Shown here piece after piece: positions 5,781 to 5,910 of a stretch of 5,910 bases of DNA; within the stretch, counting starts at the first letter, position 1, and each line of letters begins with the position of its first letter. The position numbers were made by a program, and so were the translations under genes. The DNA comes from Thiomargarita sp. GTDB taxonomy: Bacteria > Pseudomonadota > Gammaproteobacteria > Beggiatoales > Beggiatoaceae. Location of the stretch: the NCBI GenBank assembly GCA_030635005.1, contig DAOVZS010000132.1:1-5910 (forward strand), read 5' to 3'. The notes under the pieces are model-generated. The model made no database searches and was not told where the DNA came from. It saw nothing but the letters and a program-made list of their open reading frames with translations.

Positions 5781-5824
5781 GCCCCAACGGGGCTTAATAA
5801 TATAGCCAGGGGCATCGCCCCTGG
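5781..5824 (+). repeat. Two-hairpin palindromic repeat, copy 2
   Basis: Hairpin 1 is GCCCC-AAC-GGGGC (5781-5793), followed by a 12-nt linker (5794-5805). Hairpin 2 is CCAGGGGC-ATC-GCCCCTGG (5806-5824). The stem, loop and linker lengths (5-3-5, 12, 8-3-8) equal those of the copy at 301-344, in the same orientation, with paired changes in the stems. No T-tract follows. Confidence 0.8.
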
Positions 5825-5837
5825 ATTCAAAATGTGG

Positions 5838-5879
5838 AAATATGTTTTTTTAGCAACAAAATATGTTTTTTTAGAAACA
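5838..5879 (+). repeat. 21-bp tandem duplication
   Basis: Two adjacent 21-bp units (5838-5858 and 5859-5879) share AAATATGTTTTTTTAG and differ at one base (C5854 versus A5875). Each contains a run of seven T. The array lies just inside the right 14-bp inverted repeat, and replication slippage is the simplest origin. Confidence 0.8.
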
Positions 5880-5910
5880 GAGTGCGTAACATGAATTATT
5901 AATACCGTGC

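Larger units (their letters stand above)
5660..5892. repeat. Perfect 14-bp inverted repeats bounding a 233-bp non-coding segment
   Basis: ATGTTACGCACTCT at 5660-5673 is the exact reverse complement of AGAGTGCGTAACAT at 5879-5892. Between them lie a 15-bp palindrome, the second two-hairpin repeat and a 21-bp tandem duplication. There is no credible coding sequence. The arrangement resembles a small non-autonomous element (MITE-like), but I see no target-site duplication immediately outside. The left arm lies in the untranslated leader of the panE-like gene. The alternative is paired outward-facing regulatory sites for panE and an unseen rightward gene. Confidence 0.5.

Noticed and set aside
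5712..5894. Plus-strand open frame of 60 codons
   Set aside because: Its middle is the GC-rich hairpin repeat and its end the 21-bp tandem duplication. There is no ribosome site, and it fits a repeat-derived spurious frame.

Overview
The window looks like chromosomal core from an AT-rich gammaproteobacterium. The minus-strand order ispE, tRNA-Gln, prs, rplY (long CTC-type L25), pth is the classic gammaproteobacterial neighbourhood. A low-GC, possibly host-associated lineage such as the Legionellales is plausible, but this is inference from composition and gene order only.

Layout from left to right. Positions 1-287 hold the plus-strand 3' end of a recombination-promoting nuclease (Rpn/YhgA-like) gene, including its repetitive GxxxGxxx tail. 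Positions 288-469 hold a compact two-hairpin repeat and a possible gene remnant. A dense minus-strand block follows, read from high to low coordinates: panE-like ketopantoate reductase (5634-4702); tRNA-Pro(GGG) with a good sigma-70 promoter; a CpdA-like class III phosphodiesterase; ispE; two identical tandem tRNA-Gln(TTG) genes with a probable extended -10 promoter in the ispE tail; prs, ending in an intrinsic terminator; rplY; and pth. Positions 5635-5910, upstream of panE, are non-coding and repeat-rich: 14-bp perfect inverted repeats about 230 bp apart enclose a 15-bp palindrome, a second copy of the two-hairpin repeat and a 21-bp tandem duplication.

The core genes serve basic metabolism and translation. 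PanE makes pantoate for CoA, IspE acts in MEP isoprenoid synthesis, Prs makes PRPP, L25 binds 5S rRNA, and Pth recycles peptidyl-tRNA. tRNA and protein genes appear to share transcripts (tRNA-Pro, cpdA, ispE, then tRNA-Gln x2, prs), with very short gaps and few clear Shine-Dalgarno sites inside the operon.

No complete unknown system is visible. The most interesting signals are in the flanks. The two 44-nt two-hairpin repeats have identical geometry and compensatory base changes. The Rpn tail has eleven four-residue repeats of the kind known from gene-within-gene antitoxins. A possible MITE-like element lies in front of panE.
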